This document shows positions 8,402 to 18,662 of a stretch of DNA of 64,000 nt, piece by piece (within the stretch, counting starts at the first letter, position 1; every line of letters starts with the position of its first letter). The notes beneath the pieces were generated by a model. That model had not been told where the DNA came from and made no database searches. It worked only from the letters and a program-made list of their open reading frames with translations. This stretch comes from Cellulomonas flavigena DSM 20109 (GTDB lineage: Bacteria; Actinomycetota; Actinomycetes; Actinomycetales; Cellulomonadaceae), in assembly GCF_000092865.1 (NCBI RefSeq), contig NC_014151.1, forward strand, positions 1,488,001-1,552,000, written 5' to 3'. The position numbers were made by a program, and so were the translations under genes.

Positions 8402-9972
8402 GCGACGACCCGACGAGCACCACGACCGTCCCCGTCGCCCCCGGGGCGGACGGGCGCACGCACGAGGTCCCGGTCGTGCCCGATGCCGCACCCGCCGGCG
8501 CGGTGCGTGGTGCCACGACCGCCGCGCTCGTCGAGCGGGTCGACGCCCTCGACGGTGCGCTCGCCGTGGGCGGCACCCGGTTCGACGCGGACGTCGTCAC
8601 GCGCGTGGGCGGCACGATCGACCGCGTCCGGGAACGGCTCGCCCTCGGCGTGGACCACACCGTCGTCGCGCTCGCCGGCGGCACCGGGTCGGGCAAGTCC
8701 AGCCTGTTCAACGCCGTCAGCCGGCTGCAGTTCGCGGACGTGGGCGTGCGGCGTCCGACGACCTCGCGCGTGACCGCGTGCGTGTGGGGCGCCGACGGGG
8801 GTCCGCTGCTCGACTGGATCGGCGTCGACCCCGAGCACCGCATCGAGCGCGAGAGCCTCCTCGACGGGGACAGCGAGGCGTCGCTGCGGGGCCTGGTGCT
8901 GCTCGACCTGCCCGACCACGACTCGATCGCGCCCGAGCACCGTGAGGTCGTCGACCGCGTGCTGCCGCAGGTCGACCTCCTGGTGTGGGTCGTCGACCCC
9001 CAGAAGTACGCCGACGACGCGCTGCACTCGGGCTACCTGCGCCGCATGACGGGTCGCGACGCCTCCATGCTGCTCGTGCTCAACCAGGTCGACACCGTGC
9101 CGCCGGAGGTGCGCGGCGACCTCGTGGCGGACGTGCGGCGCCTGCTGGTCGAGGACGGTCTGCCCGACGTGCAGGTTCACGAGGTGTCGGCCACGACCGG
9201 CGACGGGGTGGCCGGGCTGCGCGACGCTCTCGCGGACGCCGTCGCGCGCCGCTCCGTGGCCGCGGTCCACGCCGATGCCGAGATCGCCGACGCCGCGCGG
9301 CTGGTCCGGGCGCAGGTCGCGCCGCGCGAGCCTGCGCCGAGCTCGCTGGCGGTCGGCGTCGTCGTCGACCGGTTGTCGGCGGCGGCAGGGCTGACGGCGG
9401 TGGGCGACGCCGTCGCGGCGGCCGTGCGCGGGGGAGCCGGTGAGCCGCCACGCCTGGGGGAGGTGCACGCCGACGGTGTGGGACTGGCGCGCGCGTCGTG
9501 GCTCTCGAGCGTGACCCAGGGCCTGCCGAGGCCGTGGGCGGAGGACCTGCGCTCGCGCGTGGCGACGACGGCCGAGCTGCGGCTCGCCGTGACGAGCGCG
9601 CTCGCGCACGTGCCGCTCGCGGCGCGCCGCTCGCGCGCCGCGACCACGTCGCTCGTGCTCGCGGCCGTGGCAGGGCTCGCCGGGTTGGTCGGCGCGGGGC
9701 TGCTCCTGGCCGAGCGCCTCGGGGCTGACGTCCCGTGGCAGCCGCCGACCGGTGCCGTCGCCGGCGTGCTGGCCCTCAGCGTGCTGCTCCTCGGGGTCGC
9801 GACGCTCGTGCGGCGTCGCGCCGCCTCACGGCGCCGGGCGAAGGTCGTGGCCGACGGACGGGCGGCGATCGAGTCGGCCGCACGCAGCCGGCTGCTCACG
9901 CCGACGCAGGACGTGCTGGCCGAGCACCGGCACGCGCGTGAGCTCGCGTCGCGGGCGCTCGGCGAGGACTGA
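8398..9972 (+). CDS. Dynamin-like membrane GTPase, pair A member 2
   Basis: A 524-residue protein with the P-loop GGTGSGKSS (residues 94-102), the RRPTTSR switch, a G3 region LLDLPDHDS followed by VWVVDPQKYADDALH, and an intact G4 (LNQVD). Two hydrophobic segments near the C-terminus (AAVAGLAGLVGAGLLLAE and VAGVLALSVLLLGVATL) should form a membrane hairpin, followed by a basic cytosolic tail. Start GTG 8398 has AAGGGG before it and overlaps the preceding stop. The domain order, GTPase then helical region then membrane hairpin, resembles bacterial dynamin-like or YfjP-type proteins. It is paired with the soluble-looking member 1, and both are duplicated 4 kb downstream. Confidence 0.75.
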   Translation: MSDDPTSTTTVPVAPGADGRTHEVPVVPDAAPAGAVRGATTAALVERVDALDGALAVGGTRFDADVVTRVGGTIDRVRERLALGVDHTVVALAGGTGSGKSSLFNAVSRLQFADVGVRRPTTSRVTACVWGADGGPLLDWIGVDPEHRIERESLLDGDSEASLRGLVLLDLPDHDSIAPEHREVVDRVLPQVDLLVWVVDPQKYADDALHSGYLRRMTGRDASMLLVLNQVDTVPPEVRGDLVADVRRLLVEDGLPDVQVHEVSATTGDGVAGLRDALADAVARRSVAAVHADAEIADAARLVRAQVAPREPAPSSLAVGVVVDRLSAAAGLTAVGDAVAAAVRGGAGEPPRLGEVHADGVGLARASWLSSVTQGLPRPWAEDLRSRVATTAELRLAVTSALAHVPLAARRSRAATTSLVLAAVAGLAGLVGAGLLLAERLGADVPWQPPTGAVAGVLALSVLLLGVATLVRRRAASRRRAKVVADGRAAIESAARSRLLTPTQDVLAEHRHARELASRALGED

Positions 9973-10147
9973 CGCCTGCGCCGCTCGTCCCCGGGGGACG
10001 CACCGGGGCCTCGAGCCGACCACAGCCCCGCCGTGCGAGGTCCTCGTCCACCGATCTGCCGCGACGCGGCCGCGGCGCGGCCCGCGCGACCCACGATGGC
10101 TGCTCGACGCCCCGCGACCGCGGGGCCACGGCAGACAGGGGACCACC

Positions 10148-10711
10148 ATGGGAACGCACACGCAGGACGTGACGGTCGTCGGATGGGTCGGGTCCGACCT
10201 GCGGACCTATCACCTCGACGGCATCGGCGGGGTGCCGTACACCCAGTTCCGGCTCGCGTCGACGCGCCGCGTGCTCGACCGCAGCACGGGCGCCTTCCGC
10301 GACGGGCCGACGCTGTGGTTCACCGTCAAGGCGTGGCGCGCCACGGCCGTGAACCTCGCGGACTCCCTCGCCAAGGGGGATCCCGTCGTGGTCGTCGGGC
10401 GGCTCGGGCAGTCCGAGTGGGTCGCGCAGGACGGCTCGCCGCGTTCCGAGCTGGTGCTCGAGGCGCTGTCGGTGGGGCACGACCTGAGCTTCGGGCGCAC
10501 GCAGTTCCGCCGGGCCCTCAGCGGGCCGCGGCGCGCGCGCGAGGACCAGCCGGAGGCGCCGACCCGTGACGCTGCGTTCACCGACGACCCGTGGGCGTCC
10601 GCCCAGGATCTCCCGCCGGGCGAGGAGCCGCCGGTCGACGAGTCGGACGTCGTGGAGGAGGAGCTCGCCGAGCTCGCGGTGGCCGGGCCGACGACCGCCG
10701 GACGCGGGTGA
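10148..10711 (+). CDS. ssb: Single-stranded DNA-binding protein paralogue
   Basis: A 187-residue OB-fold protein. The first 110 residues show the SSB pattern (VTVVGWVGSDLR, TQFRLASTRR, LWFTVKAWR, GDPVVVVGRLGQSEW). The tail is acidic and proline-containing but ends PTTAGRG, without the conserved DDDIPF-type tip that recruits repair and replication proteins. This suggests a second, non-essential SSB such as SsbB rather than the main replicative one. It sits between the first GTPase pair and ettA, with no obvious functional link to either. The ATG at 10148 is the natural start. Confidence 0.9.
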   Translation: MGTHTQDVTVVGWVGSDLRTYHLDGIGGVPYTQFRLASTRRVLDRSTGAFRDGPTLWFTVKAWRATAVNLADSLAKGDPVVVVGRLGQSEWVAQDGSPRSELVLEALSVGHDLSFGRTQFRRALSGPRRAREDQPEAPTRDAAFTDDPWASAQDLPPGEEPPVDESDVVEEELAELAVAGPTTAGRG

Positions 10712-10859
10712 TCGCCTAGGCTGGTGGACCGGTACCCGGCGCCCGACGACCGGGCGGTGCCGCGCGACCCTCGCCAACGCACCGCTCGTGCGCCCCGGGG
10801 GCGCGCGAGCCCGGTCCCGCGGCACCACCAGACACCTACGAGGAGCGGACGAGCACGCA

Positions 10860-12542
<1,683 letters not shown>

Positions 12543-12558
12543 CGCACCCGGCACCACC

Positions 12559-12596
12559 GCGAGGGCCCGGACGAGACACCTCGTCCGGGCCCTCGC
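12559..12596 (+). terminator. Strong terminator after ettA
   Basis: A perfect 17-bp stem (12559-12575 with 12580-12596) closes a 4-nt ACAC loop, 16 nt after the ettA stop. There is no T-tract. It separates ettA from the second GTPase pair. Confidence 0.85.
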
Positions 12597-12688
12597 GCAC
12601 CGGAACGAGAGTCGGCTCGCCTGCGTGGCCGGCCCCGGCCGGGCACCCCCGCGACGCCCCCGGGGGGTGAGGTGGGGGACGGTCGGGC

Positions 12689-12694
12689 AGACTG
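12689..12694 (+). promoter_or_regulatory. Candidate -10 of a leaderless promoter for GTPase pair B
   Basis: CAGACT lies 5 nt before the ATG at 12700, and no Shine-Dalgarno sequence is present. The terminator just upstream means pair B needs its own promoter. Confidence 0.35.
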
Positions 12695-12699
12695 GCGGC

Positions 12700-14703
12700 A
12701 TGACGGAGCCCGAGGTCAGCGCCGCGGCGCCGCGCGACGCGGTCGGCGGCGTGGCGGACGCTGACGACGGGGCTGCAGCGGCCGGTCTGCTCGGGGCGCT
12801 CGAGCGGCTGCACGTGCGACTCGCGGCGCTCGAGCTCCCGCTGGAGGCGCCCGGCGCCGAGACCGCACGGGAGGGCCGCGACGCCGCCCTCGCGCAGCTC
12901 GACGGGTACCTGCTGCCGCGGTTGCGCGCACGGTCGGCGCCCCTGCTGGTTGTCGTCGGCGGGTCGACCGGAGCGGGCAAGTCCACGCTCGTGAACTCCC
13001 TGCTCGGGGCCGAGGTCTCCGTCCCGGGCGTGCTGCGCCCCACGACCCGGGCGCCGGTTCTCGTGCACCACCCGCTGGACGAGCGCTGGTACTCCACCGA
13101 CCGCGTGCTGCCCGGCCTCGCCCGTCTGACGGGCACCCCGCCCGGGCGCACGTCCACGGTCCCGGACGTGCCGCCCGGCGGGCCCACGCCCACCACCGAG
13201 CCGGCCGACCCCGCACGTGCGCTGCGGCTCGTCGCGTCCGACGCGCTGCCGCGGGGTCTGGCCCTGCTCGACGCGCCCGACGTCGACTCGGTCGACGTCG
13301 GCAACCGGCGGCTGGCCGCGCAGTTGCTCGACGCCGCCGACCTGTGGCTGTTCGTCACCACGGCGGCCCGGTACGCCGACGCCGTGCCGTGGGACCTGCT
13401 GCTGCGCGCGGCGCAGCGGCACGCGCAGGTCGCGCTCGTCGTCGACCGCGTCGACCCGGGCACCGAGGAGGTCGCGGACGACCTGCGCCGGATGATGGAC
13501 GAGAACGGGCTGCCCGAGGCGCGGCTGTTCGTCGTGCGCGAGTCGACGCTCACCGACGGGCTGCTCCCCGAGACCGCGGTCCGGGAGGTCGCGCGCTGGC
13601 TCACCGACCTCGGCGCGGACGCCGGCGCCCGGGAGGCGGTCGCGCTCGCGACGCGTGACGGGGTCGTGCAGGACCTGGCGCGCCGGGCGCGTGAGCTCGC
13701 GGACGCGGTCGACGCGCAGGTCGCCACGGACGCGCGGCTGCGGCGGCACGTCGCCACGGCGTACACCGACGCGGCCGCGAGCGTGCGGACGGCGACGTCG
13801 GACGGTGCGATGCTCCGCGGTGAGGTGCTCGCCCGCTGGCAGGAGTTCGTCGGCACGGGCGAGCTGCTGCGCTCCGTCGAGCAGGGCGTCGGGCGCGTCC
13901 GCGACGCGGTGACGTCGTTCTTCCGCGGGGCCCCGGCGCAGGCGCCGCGCGTGGAGCACGCGATCGCGTCCGGGCTCGGCGCCGTCGTGCTCGACGCGGC
14001 CGACACCGCCGCCGAGCGCACGCACGGCGCCTGGCGCGCCGACCCGGCCGGGGCCGCGCTGCTGCGCGGCCTGGACCTGGCGCGCGCGTCCGGCACGCTG
14101 CGCGCCGAGGTCGACGCGCAGGTGCGCGGCTGGCAGGCCGACGTGCTGGACCTGGTGCGCGAGCAGGGTGCCGCCCGGCGCGGCACGGCCCGGTACCTGT
14201 CGTTCGGCGTCAACGCGGCCGGCCTGAGTCTCATGGTGCTCGCGTTCGCGTCGACGGGCGGACTGACGGGGGTCGAGGTCGGGATCGCCGGCGGGACCGC
14301 CGTCGTCGCGCAGAAGCTCCTCGAGGCCGTCTTCGGCGACGACGCCGTCCGGCGGCTGACCGCGCACGCGCGCGAGCGGCTGGACGCGCGGGTGGAGGCG
14401 GTGCTCGCGCGCGAGGCGGAGCGGTACACCGCCCAGCTCGACGCGTCGGGCGTGTCCGGCACGGGCGACGACCTGCGGGCGGCGGCGGACGACGTCGACC
14501 GGGCGGCGCGGACGGAACGCTCGGCACGACCGGCACCCGCGTCCGGTGGCCGACCGGCACTCGTCGCAGGCCGCACGCTGCGCGGCGCGGACGCGGCACC
14601 CGACGGCGGACCTGTGGCCGGCGACCCGGACGCGCGCGGTGGCGACGCACCGCGCGCCGGCTTCTGGCGCCGCCTGCTCGGTCGCGGGCGGGACGACGCA
14701 TGA
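12700..14703 (+). CDS. Dynamin-like GTPase, pair B member 1
   Basis: A 667-residue paralogue of the protein at 6701-8401. It shares the P-loop GGSTGAGKST, the LRPTTRAPVLVHHPLD block, the G3 region LLDAPDVDSV and the DLWLFVTTAARYADAVPW block. It has VDRVD at the G4 position and a longer loop (about residues 130-160) rich in proline and threonine. Unlike pair A member 1, it has a hydrophobic stretch near residues 505-545 (FGVNAAGLSLMVLAFAS, then glycine-rich) that could insert into membrane. The C-terminus is basic. The ATGA overlap at 14700-14703 couples it to member 2. Confidence 0.75.
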   Translation: MTEPEVSAAAPRDAVGGVADADDGAAAAGLLGALERLHVRLAALELPLEAPGAETAREGRDAALAQLDGYLLPRLRARSAPLLVVVGGSTGAGKSTLVNSLLGAEVSVPGVLRPTTRAPVLVHHPLDERWYSTDRVLPGLARLTGTPPGRTSTVPDVPPGGPTPTTEPADPARALRLVASDALPRGLALLDAPDVDSVDVGNRRLAAQLLDAADLWLFVTTAARYADAVPWDLLLRAAQRHAQVALVVDRVDPGTEEVADDLRRMMDENGLPEARLFVVRESTLTDGLLPETAVREVARWLTDLGADAGAREAVALATRDGVVQDLARRARELADAVDAQVATDARLRRHVATAYTDAAASVRTATSDGAMLRGEVLARWQEFVGTGELLRSVEQGVGRVRDAVTSFFRGAPAQAPRVEHAIASGLGAVVLDAADTAAERTHGAWRADPAGAALLRGLDLARASGTLRAEVDAQVRGWQADVLDLVREQGAARRGTARYLSFGVNAAGLSLMVLAFASTGGLTGVEVGIAGGTAVVAQKLLEAVFGDDAVRRLTAHARERLDARVEAVLAREAERYTAQLDASGVSGTGDDLRAAADDVDRAARTERSARPAPASGGRPALVAGRTLRGADAAPDGGPVAGDPDARGGDAPRAGFWRRLLGRGRDDA

Positions 14704-16328
14704 GCCTGCGCCTCGAGGAGCGCCTCGCCGCGCTCGACGTCGCGCTCGACGCCGGCGACGGTCGCCTGCCCGGCCCGCTGCTCACCGACGCCCGGGAGGT
14801 CGCCGAGCGGGTCCGGGAACGCGCCGGTCTGTCGGCCGAGCACACGGTGGTCGCGCTCGCGGGCGCGACGGGATCCGGCAAGTCGTCGCTGTTCAACGCG
14901 CTCGCGGGCGCCGACCTGGCGGCGACAGGGGTGCAGCGACCGACGACGTCGCACCCGCTGGCGGTCGTCGTGGGCGACGACCCGGACGCCGACGGGCCGG
15001 CGCGGCTGCTCGACTGGCTCGAGGTGGGCCGGCGGCACACGGTGCCGGCCGGTCCCGTGCCGGCGGCGGGCGGCGCGCCGGGCCCGACGTCGCGCATGAG
15101 CGACGGTCTGGTGCTGCTCGACCTGCCGGACCACGACTCCGTGGTCGTCGAGCACCGGGTGCGCGCCGAGCGGCTGGTCGCGCGCGCCGACCTGCTCGTC
15201 TGGGTGGTCGACCCCCAGAAGTACGCCGACGGGGCCCTGCACGAGCGCTACCTGCGCCCCTTGGCCGGGCACGACGACGTCGTGGTCCTCGTGCTCAACC
15301 AGGCGGACCGGCTCGGCCCGGCGGACGCGGACGCGGTCGTGGCCGACCTGCGGCGGCTCGCTGCCCAGGACGGTCTGGCGCGCGCCCGCGTGCTGGCGGC
15401 GTCCGCCCGCACGGGCGCCGGGGTGGACGAGCTGCGGTCGCTGGTCGCCCGCGCCGTCGAGCGGCGCGAGGCACGCAACCAGCGGCTGGGTGCCGACCTG
15501 CGTGCCGCGGCGCGCGACCTCGCCGACGCGTGCGGTCCGGTGCCGGCGCGCCGGCGCGGCGCCGCGACGGACACGCTGCTCGACGCGCTCGAGGACGCGG
15601 CGGGTGTGCCGACCGTCGTCGCCGCGGTCCGATGCTCCGCCGTGCGACGCGCCGCCGCCCACACGGGGTGGCCCCCGGTCCGGTGGCTCGCGCGGCTGCG
15701 TCCCGACCCGCTGCGCCGCCTGCACCTGGCGCCCCGTCCCGCAGCCGAGGCGGACGTCAGCCGCACCTCGTTGCCGCCGGCCGGTGCGGCCCAGCGCGCG
15801 AGCGCCGCGACGGCCGTGCGTGACCACGCCGACGCCGTCCTCGCCGGCGCTCCCGACGGCTGGGTGCTCGCCGCACGCCGGCGCCTCGACACCGCCGCGC
15901 TGCCGGACGCCCTGGACCACGCCGTCGCCCGCACGCCGCTGCTGCCCGAGCGCGCGGTGTGGTGGTGGCGCGCGCTCGGCGCGCTGCAGTGGCTGCTGCT
16001 CGCCGCGGCGGTGGCGGGCGCGCTGTGGCTGGCCGGGCTGGCCGGGCTCGCCTACCTCCAGCTCCCGGACCCGGTGACGCCCGTGTGGGGACCGGCCCCC
16101 GCACCCACGGTCCTGCTGGTCGGCGGAGTCGCCGCCGGGTGGCTCGTCGCGCTGGCGGGCGCGATCGCCGGGCGGCTCGGTGCGCGGGCGCGGGCGGGAG
16201 CGGCGCGCCGGCGGCTGCGTGCGTCCGTGGCCGAGGTCGCGCAGCGGCTGGTCCTCGCGCCGCTGGCCGCCGAGACCGACGCCCTGGCCGTCTGCCGGGC
16301 GCAGGCCGCACGGGCTGCCGGTCGCTGA
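14700..16328 (+). CDS. Dynamin-like membrane GTPase, pair B member 2
   Basis: A 542-residue paralogue of the protein at 8398-9972. It shares the P-loop GATGSGKSS near residue 57, the QRPTTSH switch, LLDLPDHDSVVVEH, the VWVVDPQKYADGALH block and a G4 of LNQAD. Two C-terminal hydrophobic segments (LLLAAAVAGALWLAGLAGLA and VLLVGGVAAGWLVALAGAIAG) form a predicted membrane hairpin with a basic tail, matching pair A. Gene order, overlap type and domain order all match pair A, so the two-gene unit was duplicated as a whole or both pairs descend from an old duplication. Confidence 0.75.
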   Translation: MSLRLEERLAALDVALDAGDGRLPGPLLTDAREVAERVRERAGLSAEHTVVALAGATGSGKSSLFNALAGADLAATGVQRPTTSHPLAVVVGDDPDADGPARLLDWLEVGRRHTVPAGPVPAAGGAPGPTSRMSDGLVLLDLPDHDSVVVEHRVRAERLVARADLLVWVVDPQKYADGALHERYLRPLAGHDDVVVLVLNQADRLGPADADAVVADLRRLAAQDGLARARVLAASARTGAGVDELRSLVARAVERREARNQRLGADLRAAARDLADACGPVPARRRGAATDTLLDALEDAAGVPTVVAAVRCSAVRRAAAHTGWPPVRWLARLRPDPLRRLHLAPRPAAEADVSRTSLPPAGAAQRASAATAVRDHADAVLAGAPDGWVLAARRRLDTAALPDALDHAVARTPLLPERAVWWWRALGALQWLLLAAAVAGALWLAGLAGLAYLQLPDPVTPVWGPAPAPTVLLVGGVAAGWLVALAGAIAGRLGARARAGAARRRLRASVAEVAQRLVLAPLAAETDALAVCRAQAARAAGR

Positions 16329-16370
16329 GCCCGTCCGGGTCGTCGATTTCCGCACCGCGTCCGCGCCGCG

Positions 16371-16436
16371 CGAGGATGACCCGGGCGCCGCGCCGGCGCC
16401 GGGCGAGGATGACCCGGGCGCCGCGCCGGCGCCGGG
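16371..16436 (+). repeat. Two-copy 33-bp tandem repeat
   Basis: Two identical 33-bp units (16371-16403 and 16404-16436) are followed by the start of a third (CGAGGAGGACG). Each begins CGAGGATG, a Shine-Dalgarno-like stretch. The last partial copy contains the real ribosome binding site of the gene at 16449. The repeat is intergenic. Confidence 0.9.
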
Positions 16437-16448
16437 CGAGGAGGACGC

Positions 16449-16943
16449 ATGGCCAGGATCGTGGTGCCGGTGCAGCTGCGCTGGTCCGACATGGACGCGT
16501 ACGCGCACGTCAACAACGTCGAGATGCTGCGTCTGCTGGAGGAGGCGCGCATCGAGGTGTTCTGGCGCCATCCCGAGGGCCCCGACGGTGCGGTGCCCGA
16601 CGGCGGTCGGCCGACCGCGGTGCTCGACGCGGGGCCGGGGGCCCTCACGTCCACGCTCGTGGCACGTCAGGAGATCCAGTACGTCCGGCCGCTGCCGTAC
16701 CGGCGCGCACCCGTGGTCATCGAGCTGTGGCTCGGGCACCTCGGGGGAGCGAGCCTCGACGTGTGCTACGAGGTGCGCGACGCGCCGTCGGAGGTGGCCG
16801 GCTCGGTGGCGTTCGCGGTCGCGACGACGACGATCGTGCTGGTCGACTCCGCGACCGGCGCCCCGCGGCGGCTCACGCCGGAGGAGCGCGCGGTGTGGAT
16901 GCCCTACCTGGAGGAGCCGGTCGTCATCCGCCGCCGGGCGTGA
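16449..16943 (+). CDS. Acyl-CoA thioesterase, 4-hydroxybenzoyl-CoA thioesterase-like hotdog
   Basis: A 164-residue hotdog-fold protein. The N-terminal motif LRWSDMDAYAHVNN is typical of YbgC/4-hydroxybenzoyl-CoA thioesterases, with the Asp in the active-site position. The rest shows alternating strands (RQEIQYVRPLPYR, VVIELWLGHLG, VAFAVATTTIVLVD). It hydrolyses acyl-CoA, but the chain specificity cannot be read from sequence. The ATG at 16449 follows GAGGAGGA. Its 3' end overlaps the convergent SDR gene by 20 bp. Confidence 0.88.
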   Translation: MARIVVPVQLRWSDMDAYAHVNNVEMLRLLEEARIEVFWRHPEGPDGAVPDGGRPTAVLDAGPGALTSTLVARQEIQYVRPLPYRRAPVVIELWLGHLGGASLDVCYEVRDAPSEVAGSVAFAVATTTIVLVDSATGAPRRLTPEERAVWMPYLEEPVVIRRRA

Positions 16944-18615
16944 CGCGGGCGCCGGGACGCCCGCGGTCGGACCGTGCACGCTCGGCCCGCTCCGCGGCAC
17001 GTGCCACGTTGCGCTGCATGCCGCCGAACACCACACCGTGGAACGGGTACACGGCCCACCAGTAGAGCTGGCCGACGAGCCCGTGAGGGTGGAAGAGCGC
17101 ACGCTGTGCGAACACCACGGGCGCTCGTCGCCACGCGTCGGGGTCCCACGTGCCCGCGTCGTCCGGCCCGGCCGTGCCGTCGGCCGGCTCGACGCGCAGC
17201 TCGAGCCACGCCAGCCCGGGCAGCCGCATCTCGGCGCGCAGCCGCAGCAGCCGGCCGGGTTGGAGGTCCTCGACGCGCCAGAAGTCCACGGCGTCGTCGA
17301 GCCGCAGCCGCGCGGGGTCGCGGCGTCCACGCCGCAGGCCCGGGCCGCCCACGACGCGGTCGAGCAGGCCCCGGACACGCCACGCCAGCGTCCACGAGTA
17401 CCAGCCACGCTCACCGCCGACGGCCTCGACGACGCGCCACAGGGCCGCGGGCGACGCGTCGACCTGGACGCGCCGCTCGTCGACGTACAGGGAGCCGCCC
17501 GCCCAGTCGGGGTCGGACGGCAGCGGGTCGCTGGGAGCGCCGGGCGGCGCTGCGGACGACCAGCGGGTGCTGACGCTCGCGCCCTGGACGCGAGCCAGCG
17601 CGAGCCGTACCGCACGGTCGAACCCGACGAGGCCGTCGGGCGGGTCCGGGACGTGCGCGGCGATGTCGTGCTCGTCGCACACCACCTCGTGCACGAGCGA
17701 CTCGACGAGGGGGCGTGCGAGCCCGCCCGGCACGGGCGTCACGAGCGAGACCCACAGGCTCGACAGACGCGGCGAGAGCACCGGCACCGCGACGATCAGC
17801 CGCCGCGGGAGCCCGGCGATGCGCGCGTACCGCTGCATCATGTCGCGGTACGTGAGCACGTCCGGTCCGCCGACGTCGAACGCCCGCGACACGTCGGGCG
17901 GCATCGCGGCGGAGCCGACGAGGTAGCGCAGCACGTCCCGGATCGCGATGGGCTGGATGCGGTTGGCGACCCACCGCGGCACGGTCATGGCGGGCAGTCG
18001 CTCGGTGAGGTAGCGCATCATCTCGAACGACGCGGAGCCGGAGCCGAGGATGACGGCGGCCCGCAGCACCGTCGTCGGCACACCCGACGCGAGGAGGATG
18101 TCCCCGACCTCGGTGCGTGACGCGAGGTGCGGCGAGAGCTCCTCGCCCTCGGGGTGCAGACCACCGAGGTACACGACACGACCGACGCCGGCCTCGCGCG
18201 CGGCCTGGCCGAACACCCGGGCCGTGCGCCGGTCCCGCTCCTCGAACGTGGGACCCGTGCCCAGGGAGTGGATGAGGTAGTACGCGACGTCCGCGCCGGC
18301 GAGCGCGGCGCGGATCTGCTCGGGCTCGGCCGCGTCCGCGGCGGCGACCTCGACGTCGTCGTACCACGGGCGCCCCCGCAGCCGCTCGGGGTGGCGCGCG
18401 ACGGCCCGCACGCGGTACCCGGCGGCGAGCAGCTCGGGCACGAGCCGCCCACCCACGTACCCGGTGACGCCGGTGACGGCCGCGAGCGGGGCGTCGGGGC
18501 GCGGGCGCCCGTCGGGACCGGTGCCGGGCACGAGACCGGGAAGCGTGCGGGCCACCGGCTGGGGCGCGAGGTCCGGCTCGGGCGCGGTGACCGGGTCGGT
18601 GCGTTCGTCGCTCAT
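16924..18615 (-). CDS. NAD(P)-binding SDR-type epimerase fused to DUF2867
   Basis: A 563-residue protein. After a 45-residue proline-rich lead comes a Rossmann motif TGVTGYVGG (residues 48-56) of the atypical/extended SDR type, with YYLIHSLG and VVYLGGLHP further on. The C-terminal 170 residues (GGSLYVDERRVQVDAS, then YSWTLAWRVRGLLDRVVGGPGLRRG, then PFHGVVFGGM) match the DUF2867 fold found after such SDR domains. The canonical catalytic Tyr-x3-Lys is not evident, so enzymatic activity is uncertain. The ATG at 18615 is selected over an upstream open frame that looks non-coding. Confidence 0.82.
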   Translation of the reverse strand: MSDERTDPVTAPEPDLAPQPVARTLPGLVPGTGPDGRPRPDAPLAAVTGVTGYVGGRLVPELLAAGYRVRAVARHPERLRGRPWYDDVEVAAADAAEPEQIRAALAGADVAYYLIHSLGTGPTFEERDRRTARVFGQAAREAGVGRVVYLGGLHPEGEELSPHLASRTEVGDILLASGVPTTVLRAAVILGSGSASFEMMRYLTERLPAMTVPRWVANRIQPIAIRDVLRYLVGSAAMPPDVSRAFDVGGPDVLTYRDMMQRYARIAGLPRRLIVAVPVLSPRLSSLWVSLVTPVPGGLARPLVESLVHEVVCDEHDIAAHVPDPPDGLVGFDRAVRLALARVQGASVSTRWSSAAPPGAPSDPLPSDPDWAGGSLYVDERRVQVDASPAALWRVVEAVGGERGWYSWTLAWRVRGLLDRVVGGPGLRRGRRDPARLRLDDAVDFWRVEDLQPGRLLRLRAEMRLPGLAWLELRVEPADGTAGPDDAGTWDPDAWRRAPVVFAQRALFHPHGLVGQLYWWAVYPFHGVVFGGMQRNVARAAERAERARSDRGRPGARVTPGGG

Positions 18616-18662
18616 CCGGGCAGTCTGCGGCCGGGCAGCGGGCGCCGCACCCGGTGCGGCCG

